From positions 186,001-250,000 of the forward strand of contig JAOABP010000001.1 of the NCBI GenBank assembly GCA_026418295.1: 64,000 bases of DNA. The letters run 5' to 3'. Origin of the DNA: Caldifarciminota bacterium (GTDB taxonomy: Bacteria; Hydrothermota; Tepidihabitantia; Tepidihabitantales; Tepidihabitantaceae). Below are positions 14,631 to 22,941 of this stretch, in pieces. The first letter of the stretch is position 1; each line of letters starts with the position of its first letter. The notes under the pieces are model-generated. The model was not told the DNA's origin. It searched no databases and was given only the letters and a program-made list of their open reading frames with translations. A program made the translations under genes and the position numbers.

Positions 14631-16688
14631 TTGGCGGCATCAGAACTTGAAGGACAGGCAACCGGCAGGGAGATCCGGCAGGCACTGCGCCGGACCTGGC
14701 ATCCGTTCTTCAGCCGGTTCGGCAGTCTGACCACGGTCCAGCTCGAGGCGATTCCGGTAATTCTTGAGGGGAACAATCTGGTGCTGATCTCGCCGGCTGC
14801 CTCGGGCAAGACCGAGGCGGTGGTGGCGCCGGTGGTGGAACGGCTGCTGGCGCAGGGGTGCCGGGAGTTTTCCGTGCTTTACATCTCGCCGACCCGGGCG
14901 CTGGTCAATGACCTCTACCGCCGGCTGGCAGAACCGCTCGAGTATCTGGGGCTGAAGCTGGAGCGCAAGACCGGTGATCACCCTTCAATTGATGAGGACC
15001 GCCTGCCGTTCATGCTCCTGACCACCCCGGAGTCGTTTGATTCCCTGCTCTGCCGGCATCCCAGAATCTTCACCAGTCTCCGGGCGGTGATCATTGATGA
15101 GATTCACCTGCTGGACAACAGCCCGCGCGGGGATCAGCTGCGGATTCTGCTGGAACGGCTCCGGCTGATCAACCCTTCAGTCAGCTATTATGCCCTGTCG
15201 GCGACGATTGATGATGAGCGGATCGGTGAGCGGTACTTTCCGGCCGGGGTGGTGGTCCGGGTGGCAAATCAGCGGGAGATTGATGCCCGGCTGCTCCGGG
15301 CGGGCAGAGACTGGGCCGGAGCGGTGCTGGAACGGCTGATTGCACTCGGTGCCCACAAGGTGCTGGTGTTCTTCAATGCCCGGTCGCTTGCCGAAGCCGG
15401 GGTCCGGCTTTTTGACCGCACCCCGTTTACCGGCAGGGTCTGGGTCCATCATGCCAGCCTGACCCGGCAGGTGCGCGAGGAGGTTGAGGCAAGGATGAAC
15501 CGGGAGCGGACCGGGATCCTGCTCTGCACCTCAACCCTGGAGCTGGGGATTGACATCGGTGATGTGGATGCGGTCGTGCTTTACCGCCCGCCGTTCAATG
15601 TCTCCTCGCTCCTCCAGCGGATCGGCAGAGGCAACCGGCGCCGGGGGAACGGACTGGTCATGCTCGGGGTCTATCTTGACTCCTGGGAAAGGCTGCTGTT
15701 TGAGACCTTCATTGACCTTGCCCGGCAGGGCCGGCTTTATGAGAAGCGGTATACCCCCAGCCTGGCGGTCATTCCCCAGCAGATTGTGTCCTATCTGTTC
15801 CAGCGCCGGCGGATCGGCACGACCCGGGATGCGCTCCGGCGGATCTTTGCGCCGGTCTACGGCACAAGCCGGGTGGTGGAGCAGGTGCTTGATTATCTTT
15901 TGGAGCAGGGGATCGTCCAGACCGACCGCCGCGGGTTTCTCTATCCGGGTGAGGCGATCAGCCGGCGGATTGAGACCGGCAGGATTCACTCCAACATTCA
16001 GGAGAAGAGTTTCGGTCAGTATGAGGTGATTGATACCGCCACCGGTCAGCAGGTGGGCACGGTGTTCTTTGTGCTCGAGCGGTTCATGCTGGCGGGACGG
16101 TCCTGGGAGATAGTTGAACGCCGGGAGAAGGAGAAGCGGATCTTTGTCAAACCGCTGAATACCGTCTCTGACAGCACCAAGGTGTTTGAAGGCACCGGCG
16201 CCGGCGGTTACTATTACCGGCTGGCAGAGGTGTTGAAGAGCCGGATCTTCCCGGCACTGGCGCCGGAGGAGTTTCCCTATTACACCGATGGCAGCCGGGC
16301 GTTCATCTTTCATCTCCTGGGCACAACCTATGGAAATCTGCTGGCAGCGGCATTGCAGGTTGAGGGGGTTGATGCGGAGGATCTGGGGGGCAAGGTGCTG
16401 ACAATCCGGCTGCCGGATGACAAGGACCTGCACCGGATGCCGCTGCCGGGACGGGAGGCGCTCAAGGCGGTGGTGCGGGCACACCGGATTGAGTTTGAGG
16501 ACAGTCTGGGCTCGGGTGCCTTCTTCGACCTCCTGCCTGAGGAGCTGCAGGTTGAGGACCACCTGCTGGCGCTGGATGTTGACGGGCTCTGGGCGTATCT
16601 TGACACCTGGAAACTGGTGCGGATGGAGGTGCAGGCGGTGCGCGCCCAGATTGCGGAGCATCTGCCGGAGATGGTGGGCGATGAATAG
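14631..16688 (+). CDS. BrxHI/Lhr-like DEAD/DEAH-box helicase
   Basis: Superfamily 2 helicase of 685 residues. Visible motifs are the Walker A variant SPAASGKTEAV (about residues 55-65), TRALVNDLYRRL (Ia), the box IIDEIHLLD, ALSATI (motif III), STLELGIDIGDVDAVVLYR (V) and LLQRIGRGNRR (VI), followed by a 300-residue C-terminal region with winged-helix-like parts. This layout fits BrxHI and Lhr-core helicases. It starts with TTG after AGGGAG. Its stop overlaps the start of a glycosyltransferase by 8 bp. With the two ATPases it looks like a DNA-acting defence or repair machine; no nuclease or methylase is encoded with it. Confidence 0.88.
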   Translation: MAASELEGQATGREIRQALRRTWHPFFSRFGSLTTVQLEAIPVILEGNNLVLISPAASGKTEAVVAPVVERLLAQGCREFSVLYISPTRALVNDLYRRLAEPLEYLGLKLERKTGDHPSIDEDRLPFMLLTTPESFDSLLCRHPRIFTSLRAVIIDEIHLLDNSPRGDQLRILLERLRLINPSVSYYALSATIDDERIGERYFPAGVVVRVANQREIDARLLRAGRDWAGAVLERLIALGAHKVLVFFNARSLAEAGVRLFDRTPFTGRVWVHHASLTRQVREEVEARMNRERTGILLCTSTLELGIDIGDVDAVVLYRPPFNVSSLLQRIGRGNRRRGNGLVMLGVYLDSWERLLFETFIDLARQGRLYEKRYTPSLAVIPQQIVSYLFQRRRIGTTRDALRRIFAPVYGTSRVVEQVLDYLLEQGIVQTDRRGFLYPGEAISRRIETGRIHSNIQEKSFGQYEVIDTATGQQVGTVFFVLERFMLAGRSWEIVERREKEKRIFVKPLNTVSDSTKVFEGTGAGGYYYRLAEVLKSRIFPALAPEEFPYYTDGSRAFIFHLLGTTYGNLLAAALQVEGVDAEDLGGKVLTIRLPDDKDLHRMPLPGREALKAVVRAHRIEFEDSLGSGAFFDLLPEELQVEDHLLALDVDGLWAYLDTWKLVRMEVQAVRAQIAEHLPEMVGDE

Positions 16689-17910
16689 GGTGCTGGTGCT
16701 CGCCTATTATACCCCGCCGCTCGGACTTTCCGGGGTGATGCGGGTGACCAAGCTGTGCAAGTATCTGCCCGAATCCGGCTGGGAGCCGGTGATCATTACC
16801 GTCAAACCGGTCGCATACTACGGCTATGACCCGGAACTGCTCGGCGATCTGGAGGGCTCGGTCCTGATCCGGACCGGAAGTCTGGATGCCAACCGGCTGA
16901 TTCAGATTGTGCGGGAACGGGCAGGGGTGAGGTCAGGCGGTCGATCGGCAGTGGTGCCGGTCCGCTCCGGCAGCCGCTGGTCAAGACTGCTGAACTTCAT
17001 ACTCCTGCCCGATGCCAAGATCGGCTGGCTGCCGTTTGCCCTGCAGGCGGGCAGGCGGGCGATTGCCGAATATCAGCCCCGGGTGATCTTTGCCACTGCT
17101 CCGCCCTGGACCGCACTGCTTGCGGGTGTCCGGCTTGCCCGGGAGTCGGGTCTGCCGTTCGTTGCCGATTTCCGCGACCCCTGGCCTGCCGGCTTTCCGG
17201 AACCGCCGTTTTACCAGCGACCTATTCTGCGCCGGATGCTCAGGCGGATTGTGGAGACCGCAGCAGTGGTGCTGGTGGTCAATCCCGGGACCGGTGAACG
17301 ATTGAGACAGGCGCTGGGTGATGATGCCGGGCTTGAGGCAAAGCTTGAGGTGCTGGAAAACGGGTTTGATCCCCAGGAGCTGGCGGTTGAACCGGAAAGG
17401 CTTGAGGGTTTCAGTCTGGTATATGCGGGCAATCTCTATGAGAACCGGCAGGAGATCGGCGCTCTGGTTTCAGCACTGCAGGCGTTGCCCGATGTCCGGC
17501 TCTATCTTGCGGGTGATGCTGATCCGGCAAGCCGGGGTCTGCTGGCATCAAGCGGGCAGGCGGTTCTTCTGGGCAGGGTCAGCCATTCAAGGGCAGTGGC
17601 GCTGATGAAGGGGTCGGATGCACTGCTCTATCTGGGCAAGCCCAAACAGCCGGTGGGGCTGAAGCTGTATGAGTATCTGGGCGTAAAAAGGCCGGTAATT
17701 GTCTGGGGCGGTCCGGATGATGAGGCGGCACGGCTGGTGGCGGAGTTTGGTGCGGGTGTGGTCTGTCAGACCGGTGCGGAGCTGGCGTCAGCGGTCGCTG
17801 CGATCCGGGAAAATCCGGCGCAGTTTACCAGCCGGGACCGGCAGCGTCTGGACCGGCGTTTTCAGGCACAGCGGCTTGCCGGAATCTTTCAGCGGCTGGG
17901 CGCCGGCTGA
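16681..17910 (+). CDS. Glycosyltransferase family 4-like protein
   Basis: GT-B fold glycosyltransferase of 409 residues that would transfer a nucleotide-activated sugar to a glycan or lipid acceptor. The N-terminus MNRVLVLAYYTPPLGLSGVM is the typical acceptor-domain start of family 4 enzymes; the C-terminal half has LVYAGNLYENRQEIGALVSA and LGLKLYEYLGVKRPVI, with the donor-site glutamate-rich segment. The start ATG at 16681 overlaps the helicase gene by 8 bp, so it is probably read through from that cassette, although function suggests it belongs with the envelope-sugar genes on the opposite strand just beyond. It is convergent with the family 2 transferase, 6 bp apart. Confidence 0.85.
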   Translation: MNRVLVLAYYTPPLGLSGVMRVTKLCKYLPESGWEPVIITVKPVAYYGYDPELLGDLEGSVLIRTGSLDANRLIQIVRERAGVRSGGRSAVVPVRSGSRWSRLLNFILLPDAKIGWLPFALQAGRRAIAEYQPRVIFATAPPWTALLAGVRLARESGLPFVADFRDPWPAGFPEPPFYQRPILRRMLRRIVETAAVVLVVNPGTGERLRQALGDDAGLEAKLEVLENGFDPQELAVEPERLEGFSLVYAGNLYENRQEIGALVSALQALPDVRLYLAGDADPASRGLLASSGQAVLLGRVSHSRAVALMKGSDALLYLGKPKQPVGLKLYEYLGVKRPVIVWGGPDDEAARLVAEFGAGVVCQTGAELASAVAAIRENPAQFTSRDRQRLDRRFQAQRLAGIFQRLGAG

Positions 17911-17916
17911 TCAGAT

Positions 17917-18792
17917 TTATCGACTGACAATTTTTTTCAGGCGGAAAAGCAGAACCCGGAGCAGGGCTGAAAGTTCGAGCAGGGGCAGAAGGATGACCCC
18001 CTTGAGGATAAATGACGGTTTCCGGTTGTGCTTTCTGAGAAAACGGAAAAGTGAGCGGTGATTTTCATAGATCATTTTTATTCTGAGCGGGCTGGTGGAG
18101 GCGCCCAGTTTGTGGTAGACCCGTGCCTCAGGCAGATAGGCGAGCCTGCCACCCTGCTGGTAAATCCGGTAGCAGAGGTCAACATCGTTGTAGTAGATCG
18201 GAAACCGCTCATCAAATCCGCCGAGCGCCACGAGAATTGACCGGCGCAGGAGCAGACAGGATGCCATCGGCTGTTCAGCATACTGAGGCTTCTCATAGTC
18301 AAAATCCCGGCGCCGCCAGCGGTTGAGCCGGGAACAGTCGGGAAAAAGGCGGGGCAGACCGGTCAGCTCCCAGAGGACTGAGGAGAAGGTGGGAAAGGAG
18401 CGGATGGACAGCTGGGTTGTGCCGTCCGGATTGAGCAGGCGGGGCGCAACGCCGGCAACCTCGGGATGACGGTCAAGGTATTCGACCATCCGGTCAACCG
18501 CATCCGGGAAAAGCACCGTGTCCGGATTGAGCAGGAGGATGTATTCACCGCGGGCAAGGGCGATTCCCTGGTTATTGGCACGGGCATAGCCGTAATTGGC
18601 AGGGTTATGGATGATGCACAGCTGGGGATGGGCACCGCTGGTGACCGCCTGCTCCAGGAGCTGACGGGTGCGGTCCAGAGAGGCGTTGTCAATGACAATG
18701 ACCTCATAGGGCACAGACGGTCTGACTGATTTCAGGCAGGCTTCAATGTCCGCAGCACTGTTGAAGGTGACGATGACGATTGAGAGTTTCAT
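17917..18792 (-). CDS. Glycosyltransferase family 2 (rhamnosyltransferase-like)
   Basis: GT-A fold transferase of 291 residues. Motifs in order are IVTFNSAADIEACLKSV, IDNASLDRTRQLL, the metal/nucleotide site LLLNPDTVLF and the acceptor motif YYNDVDLCYRIYQQGGRL. A basic C-terminus with a hydrophobic segment (SFILKGVILLPLLELSALL) may sit on the membrane. It is the last gene of the rpmB-gmd-rmd-transferase run, so the sugar donor is plausibly the GDP-deoxyhexose made by the two preceding enzymes. Family 2 rhamnosyltransferases involved in polysaccharide or glycoprotein assembly look like this; the acceptor is unknown. Confidence 0.88.
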   Translation of the reverse strand: MKLSIVIVTFNSAADIEACLKSVRPSVPYEVIVIDNASLDRTRQLLEQAVTSGAHPQLCIIHNPANYGYARANNQGIALARGEYILLLNPDTVLFPDAVDRMVEYLDRHPEVAGVAPRLLNPDGTTQLSIRSFPTFSSVLWELTGLPRLFPDCSRLNRWRRRDFDYEKPQYAEQPMASCLLLRRSILVALGGFDERFPIYYNDVDLCYRIYQQGGRLAYLPEARVYHKLGASTSPLRIKMIYENHRSLFRFLRKHNRKPSFILKGVILLPLLELSALLRVLLFRLKKIVSR

Positions 18793-18806
18793 CGCCCGGA
18801 ACCGGG

Positions 18807-19736
18807 CTATACCCGCTGGCGGTAGTATTCCAGAAGATCGGCAAAGGTCTGTTCCAGCGGTATCTCCGGGTTCCAGCCGGTGATGAGCCGGAACTTCTCC
18901 GCACTGCCGCTGAGATAGGGGATGTCATAGGGCCGGATTTCGGTGGCACCGGAGCGAACCTCAACCGGCACCCGTGACATTCTGAGCATCAGCTCCACAC
19001 CATCCCGGAGCCGGATCGCATTGCCGGAGGTGATGTTGTAGGTCTCACCGCTGATGCAGTTTTCCATTGCCAGCACATATGCCCGGACTACATCCCGGAC
19101 ATCGGTGTAGTCCCGGCGCACACTCAGGTCACCCATCTTCAGCACCGGCTCTGCCCTGCCCTTCTCCACGAGGGCAATGTGCTGTGCCACCTTGGGAAAG
19201 ATAAACCGCGGTGCCTGGCCCGGACCGGTATGGCTGAAGGGCCGGACGATGACGATGTCCATACCCCATGCCTGATAATAAAGCCGGCAGAGCTGTTCGG
19301 CGAGGTGTTTACTGCGGGCATAGACGGTGAGCGGTGCGACCGGATCGGTTTCAGAATGGGGCGCTTCGCCCCGGCCGTAGACATCAGCAGAGGAGACAAA
19401 AAGGAGCCGGCAGGGAAGCATCAGCTGGTGAACTGCCAGGAGCAGTTTCAGGGTGCCGAGCGTGTTGATTTCATAGACCGGGACCGGATTCTTTTCCGCC
19501 TCAGCAACTGACGATACCCCGGCAAGATGAAATATCCATTCGGGCCGGGTCTGCTCCAGGACCGACTTCAGCCGGTCAAAGTCGCAGATGTCAACGCAGA
19601 ACAGCTCCGCATTCAGACCGTCCGGGGGCGGATTGAGATGGATGCCGGCAACCTCCCAGCCCAGCTTCTGCAGATATTGGCAGAGATGTCCGCCGACAAA
19701 CCCTTCAATTCCGGTGATCAGTGCGCGGCGGGGCAT
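18807..19736 (-). CDS. rmd: GDP-4-keto-6-deoxy-mannose reductase-like SDR
   Basis: NAD(P)-dependent extended short-chain dehydrogenase, 309 residues. The Rossmann motif GIEGFVGGHLCQYL is at the N-terminus and the catalytic pair is in TVYARSKHLAEQL. It is encoded 13 bp downstream of a GDP-mannose 4,6-dehydratase and resembles it throughout, including the ending FADLLEYYRQRV. The natural inference is reduction of GDP-4-keto-6-deoxy-mannose to GDP-D-rhamnose (Rmd). A second dehydratase or an epimerase acting on the same sugar cannot be excluded without phylogeny. Confidence 0.8.
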   Translation of the reverse strand: MPRRALITGIEGFVGGHLCQYLQKLGWEVAGIHLNPPPDGLNAELFCVDICDFDRLKSVLEQTRPEWIFHLAGVSSVAEAEKNPVPVYEINTLGTLKLLLAVHQLMLPCRLLFVSSADVYGRGEAPHSETDPVAPLTVYARSKHLAEQLCRLYYQAWGMDIVIVRPFSHTGPGQAPRFIFPKVAQHIALVEKGRAEPVLKMGDLSVRRDYTDVRDVVRAYVLAMENCISGETYNITSGNAIRLRDGVELMLRMSRVPVEVRSGATEIRPYDIPYLSGSAEKFRLITGWNPEIPLEQTFADLLEYYRQRV

Positions 19737-19749
19737 AATTCTGGTGAAT

Positions 19750-20703
19750 TCAGACCCGTTCGCGCCAGTAGTTCAGCAGGTCGGAGAGCGTCTGTTCAAA
19801 AGGTATCTGCGGTTCCCAGCCGGTAGCGGTGCGGAGCCTGGTGGCGTCACCGATAAGCAGCTGAACATCACTTGGCCGCATCCGGCTCGGGTCCTGCCGG
19901 ACTTCAAACTTTACCCGGGCATAACTTTTCAGAATGTCAACAACCTCAGCGATCCGGTAGCCCCGGCCCGTGGCGACATTGTAAACCTCACCCGGCACCC
20001 CCTTTTCCAGAATCAGATAATAGGCGCGCACCGTGTCCCGGACATCGGTGAAGTCCCGGACCGCATCAAGATTGCCGACATGAAGCACCGGCTCCCGCCT
20101 GCCCTTTTCCATCTCGGCGATCTGCCTGGCAAAGTTGGAGGTGACAAACACATGGCCCCGCCGGGGTCCGGTGTGATTGAAACCGCGGGTGCGGATGATG
20201 AACATCTTGTAGCTCTGGTGATACTGATAGCCCATCAGATCCTGCGCCACCTTGCTGACCGCATACGGGCTCAGGGGCCGGAGCGGATTGGTTTCCCTGA
20301 TCGGCACCTCATCGGGCAGGACCAGTCCGTACTCCTCACTCGAGCAGGCGATCTGAATCCGGCAGTCGCAGCCTACCGCCCGGACCGCCTCAAACAGGTT
20401 GATCTGAGCGATCACATTGGTGACAAAGGTTTCGGCAGGTGCCGCCCAGGACATCGGGACAAAGCTCTGGGCAGCGAGATGATAGATCCGGTCCGGTTTC
20501 ACACTGGCGATCAGCCGGTTGACCGAATAGGAGTCGCGCAGGTCGCAGTCGTGGAGCTTGATTCTGTCCCGGAGATGGTCAATGTTTTCGGTCCGGGAGC
20601 GCCAGCGGATCGTGCCGTGGACCTCGCCCTGCCCGAGGCTGAGCAGATACTCGGCAAGATGACTGCCGGCAAATCCGGTGATACCAGTAATCAGGTACTT
20701 CAA
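19750..20703 (-). CDS. gmd: GDP-mannose 4,6-dehydratase
   Basis: Converts GDP-mannose to GDP-4-keto-6-deoxy-mannose, the branch point to GDP-rhamnose and GDP-fucose. The 317-residue protein has the NADP-binding motif GITGFAGSHLAEYLL at residues 7-21, the catalytic region CSSEEYG and SPYAVSKVAQD, and family phrases such as GTIRWRS and VRDFTDVRDTVRAYYL. It is slightly shorter than Escherichia coli Gmd (373) and close to the shorter Pseudomonas/archaeal type. A ribosome binding site AAGGAGG precedes it, 9 bp after the rpmB stop, so it is cotranscribed with rpmB. Confidence 0.9.
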   Translation of the reverse strand: MKYLITGITGFAGSHLAEYLLSLGQGEVHGTIRWRSRTENIDHLRDRIKLHDCDLRDSYSVNRLIASVKPDRIYHLAAQSFVPMSWAAPAETFVTNVIAQINLFEAVRAVGCDCRIQIACSSEEYGLVLPDEVPIRETNPLRPLSPYAVSKVAQDLMGYQYHQSYKMFIIRTRGFNHTGPRRGHVFVTSNFARQIAEMEKGRREPVLHVGNLDAVRDFTDVRDTVRAYYLILEKGVPGEVYNVATGRGYRIAEVVDILKSYARVKFEVRQDPSRMRPSDVQLLIGDATRLRTATGWEPQIPFEQTLSDLLNYWRERV

Positions 20704-20712
20704 GCCGCCTCC

Positions 20713-20901
20713 TTATGCCTTCTGGACTTTGCCGGTGCGCAGACAGCGGGTGCAGACCCAGATCCGCCGGGTGGCGGTGCCCTCCTTCACCCGGACCCGC
20801 TGCAGATTGGGCTCCCAGCGCCGCTTGGTCACATTGTGGGCGTGACTGATGTTGGAGCCGACCATTCCGACCTTACCGCAAATCTCACAATGCTTAGCCA
20901 T
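20713..20901 (-). CDS. rpmB: 50S ribosomal protein L28
   Basis: Ribosomal protein L28, 62 residues. It begins [10 protein letters not shown] and has the [15 protein letters not shown] core and the ending [17 protein letters not shown]. Two CxxC pairs (CEIC, CTRC) would hold a zinc ion, the C+ form of this protein. A clear GGAGG precedes the ATG. It heads the operon leading into gmd and rmd, so sugar-nucleotide synthesis may be tied to growth-related transcription. Confidence 0.97.
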   Translation of the reverse strand: MAKHCEICGKVGMVGSNISHAHNVTKRRWEPNLQRVRVKEGTATRRIWVCTRCLRTGKVQKA

Positions 20902-21005
20902 GATGTCCTCCTGTTAATAATAAAAATTGTAAACCGTATGCAAACCGATGCTTAAAGATACCGGAGAAATTCCGGGCTGTCAAACAAAGGCAGGGTGTCC
21001 GCTTT

Positions 21006-21254
21006 TTAAAGCCGGCTGAGGAGTTGCTCCTTGGAAATACCGAGCCGTTCAGCAACACGGGTGAGGATATCGTTAAGCGTGCCCTTGGCAAGCGTCCGGT
21101 GGAGGGGAATGGTGATCCGGTGTTCTCCGGAGCGGGTTGTCCGGCTCAGCTGGACATGACTGCCGCGCTGGCGCAGGGTCTGATAGCCGAGCCGGCGCAG
21201 GAGGGCGACAATCGTTTCGCCGCTAATCTGGGGCAGTTTCGGTGCCACCGGCAA
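21006..21254 (-). CDS. hicA: HicA-type toxin
   Basis: Predicted mRNA interferase of a type II toxin-antitoxin pair, 82 residues. It has the dsRBD-like HicA fold: LPQISGETIVALLRRLGY, the segment QRGSHVQLSRTTRSGEH with the catalytic histidine in GSHVQL, and IPLHRTLAKGTLNDIL. The gene is downstream of and overlaps its antitoxin by 32 bp, so the toxin is translated only with the antitoxin message. The reversed order (antitoxin first) is common for this family. Confidence 0.9.
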   Translation of the reverse strand: MPVAPKLPQISGETIVALLRRLGYQTLRQRGSHVQLSRTTRSGEHRITIPLHRTLAKGTLNDILTRVAERLGISKEQLLSRL

Positions 21255-21447
21255 CCTTGATTCTGGTGTGAATTGCCAGCGTCAGCGGTTTACCCTTCTT
21301 CAGCTCCTCCTCAAAGTGGCAGGCGGCAGCGTCTCTGAGTTCCTCAACCAGATTGTCAAGGGAGTCACTGCAGGTGAAGATGTCGGCGTTGATGCCGCGG
21401 GCACACCAGCATTTGCCATCAGTATAAACCTCAAACTTTATGATCAC
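21223..21447 (-). CDS. hicB: HicB-like antitoxin
   Basis: Antitoxin of 74 residues that would neutralise HicA. It begins MIIKFEVYTDGKCWCARGIN and has the partial RNase H-like fold typical of short HicB proteins; no separate DNA-binding domain follows, unlike long HicB. GTG is the start codon. The -10 box ends only 5 nt before it and no ribosome binding site fits between, so the mRNA should be leaderless. Confidence 0.82.
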   Translation of the reverse strand: MIIKFEVYTDGKCWCARGINADIFTCSDSLDNLVEELRDAAACHFEEELKKGKPLTLAIHTRIKVAGGTETAPD

Positions 21448-21452
21448 GATTA

Positions 21453-21480
21453 ATTATTGTTCGCTGCCTGGTGGAGTCAA
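21453..21480 (-). promoter_or_regulatory. Promoter of hicBA
   Basis: On the minus strand TTGACT (21475-21480), a 16 bp spacer and AATAAT (21453-21458), followed after 5 nt by the GTG start of hicB. Confidence 0.6.
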
Positions 21481-21494
21481 TAACAGTAACCCGG

Positions 21495-22940
21495 TTATTC
21501 AGGTTTTACCAGCGGCTGGACAATCTGCCCGGAAGGGGCAGGAATCTGCATGAAGTAGACACCGGCAGGGAGCAGGTGAAGGTTCCGGGCAGGAACTTTT
21601 CTGCCGGTCCGGTCGTAGAGGTGAAAGTCGGCGGGAAGTAAATTCACGGTTCGGGCGTTAAGTATCGTGGGAATTCGAAGGGCAGTGATTGAGTGATTTT
21701 CCACCGGCTGGCTGGTGAAAATTTCTGCCGGCACCCGGAGGTGGATTACCGCATTGCGGGTGGCATTGCCTTCGCCCAGCTCCCAGGAGCCTGCCTGCCG
21801 GTCGGCAAAGCAGAGGATGTGCAGGGTGTCGTCCACCACCTCCGCGAGGGAGGGAAAGCGCTTGCTGGTTTCATCCGGCTGGGTGAGCCGGACCGGCAGG
21901 GTCCAGGTTCTGCCGTTGTCAAACGAGGCACAGCCCCAGATGTCGGTGCGGGCGATGCCGGTAACAGGATCGATGTTATCCGGATTAAACTGCTCCCAGA
22001 CCACATAAAGCCGGTTCAGGTCGGAGTTGATGCGCCGGCGGTCAATCCCGATTGCGGGCCGGTCCAGTGCCAGCGTGTGGAGTCCGAGCCGGGCGGTGTC
22101 GGGAAAGCGGTATTCGCAGATCAGACTCCAGGCAGGGCGCTGATAAGGGCAGTAGTGCCAGAGCTGAACCTTGCCCCGGTCCGTGCCGTCATAAAGATCG
22201 CAGACCAGATGGGGCTGGATTGAGTCATAAACCAGACTGCCGGCAAAGAGGGAGCGGTTAAGTGGTCCGGGCACAGAGTCGGAGAGGCTGTGCACCGGAT
22301 ACCAGGTGCCACCGTTGTCCGGGGTTTCGCGGAAGAAAAGTTTCCTGCTGGTGTGTTCAGCCCAGACGAACCCGAGCCGGCTGGAGATTTTGGAGGCGGC
22401 GATATTGTGGCGGGGAAAGGGTCCGATTGGACCGAGGTTGCGGAAGGACCAGGGGCTGAGGTAGTAGAGGCTGTCGTTGCGGATTGCAGCAAATTTCGGA
22501 TAGCCGAACCGGGCAGCAGCAACCAGGCTGAACCGGGCATCAGTGGCAATTTCAGTTTCATAGAATCTGCCCGCACCGGCGTTTGAATCGCTGAAACAGG
22601 AGACGACCCTTCTGCCCTGCTCGAGACGGTCGGCGGAGATCAGCGGTCTGCCATTGGTGATATTGATGTCCAGCGAGCCGAGATTGCGCGGATAGGGGTT
22701 GAGCAGGACCGGTTGACGGAAACACCAGTTTTCACCCCGGGGTTTGAAGCTGTAGCGGATCGCACCATAGCCGTCCTTGTAAGTGATATGCAGTCCGCGC
22801 AGGGTGTCGTAATAAATGTAACGAAGTGCGGGACCGGGGAACTGGCGGTCCCGGGTGGTCCAGCCGACGGTGTCAGTTATAACTGACGGGTAGCCTGCAG
22901 TGAGGGCAAAAGTAAGCAGGATGAGAAGACGGGCTGCCAC
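21495..22940 (-). CDS. Secreted BNR/sialidase-like propeller protein with sorting tail, paralog 2
   Basis: Exported protein of 481 residues with an N-terminal signal (LLILLTFALTAG). The body has repeats with phrases such as SASFDNGRTW-like CASFDNGRTWTLPVRL and DNGGTWYPVHSL. These resemble the BNR/Asp-box (SxDxGxTW) repeats of sialidase-type beta-propellers, although catalytic residues of a true sialidase are not evident. It ends with a Por-secretion-like tail (FHLYDRTGRKVPARNLHLLP, then AGVYFMQIP). It starts with GTG one base after the stop of the similar gene 22942-24417; the pair looks like an old tandem duplication. Predicted to be handled by PorU/PorV. Confidence 0.78.
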   Translation of the reverse strand: MAARLLILLTFALTAGYPSVITDTVGWTTRDRQFPGPALRYIYYDTLRGLHITYKDGYGAIRYSFKPRGENWCFRQPVLLNPYPRNLGSLDINITNGRPLISADRLEQGRRVVSCFSDSNAGAGRFYETEIATDARFSLVAAARFGYPKFAAIRNDSLYYLSPWSFRNLGPIGPFPRHNIAASKISSRLGFVWAEHTSRKLFFRETPDNGGTWYPVHSLSDSVPGPLNRSLFAGSLVYDSIQPHLVCDLYDGTDRGKVQLWHYCPYQRPAWSLICEYRFPDTARLGLHTLALDRPAIGIDRRRINSDLNRLYVVWEQFNPDNIDPVTGIARTDIWGCASFDNGRTWTLPVRLTQPDETSKRFPSLAEVVDDTLHILCFADRQAGSWELGEGNATRNAVIHLRVPAEIFTSQPVENHSITALRIPTILNARTVNLLPADFHLYDRTGRKVPARNLHLLPAGVYFMQIPAPSGQIVQPLVKPE

Positions 22941-22941
22941 A

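Noticed and set aside
15531-16661. A 376-codon open frame antisense to the BrxHI-like helicase
   Set aside because: A shadow of the real gene: Pro/Gln/Leu/His-rich composition, no ribosome binding site and no promoter.
11089-16688. Calling the cassette a BREX system
   Set aside because: The defining genes pglX, pglZ and brxC are absent; only BrxD- and BrxHI-like genes are present.
19588-20955. A 455-codon open frame on the plus strand over gmd and rmd
   Set aside because: It is antisense to three well-supported genes and open only because of high GC at codon third positions; its product has no family features.
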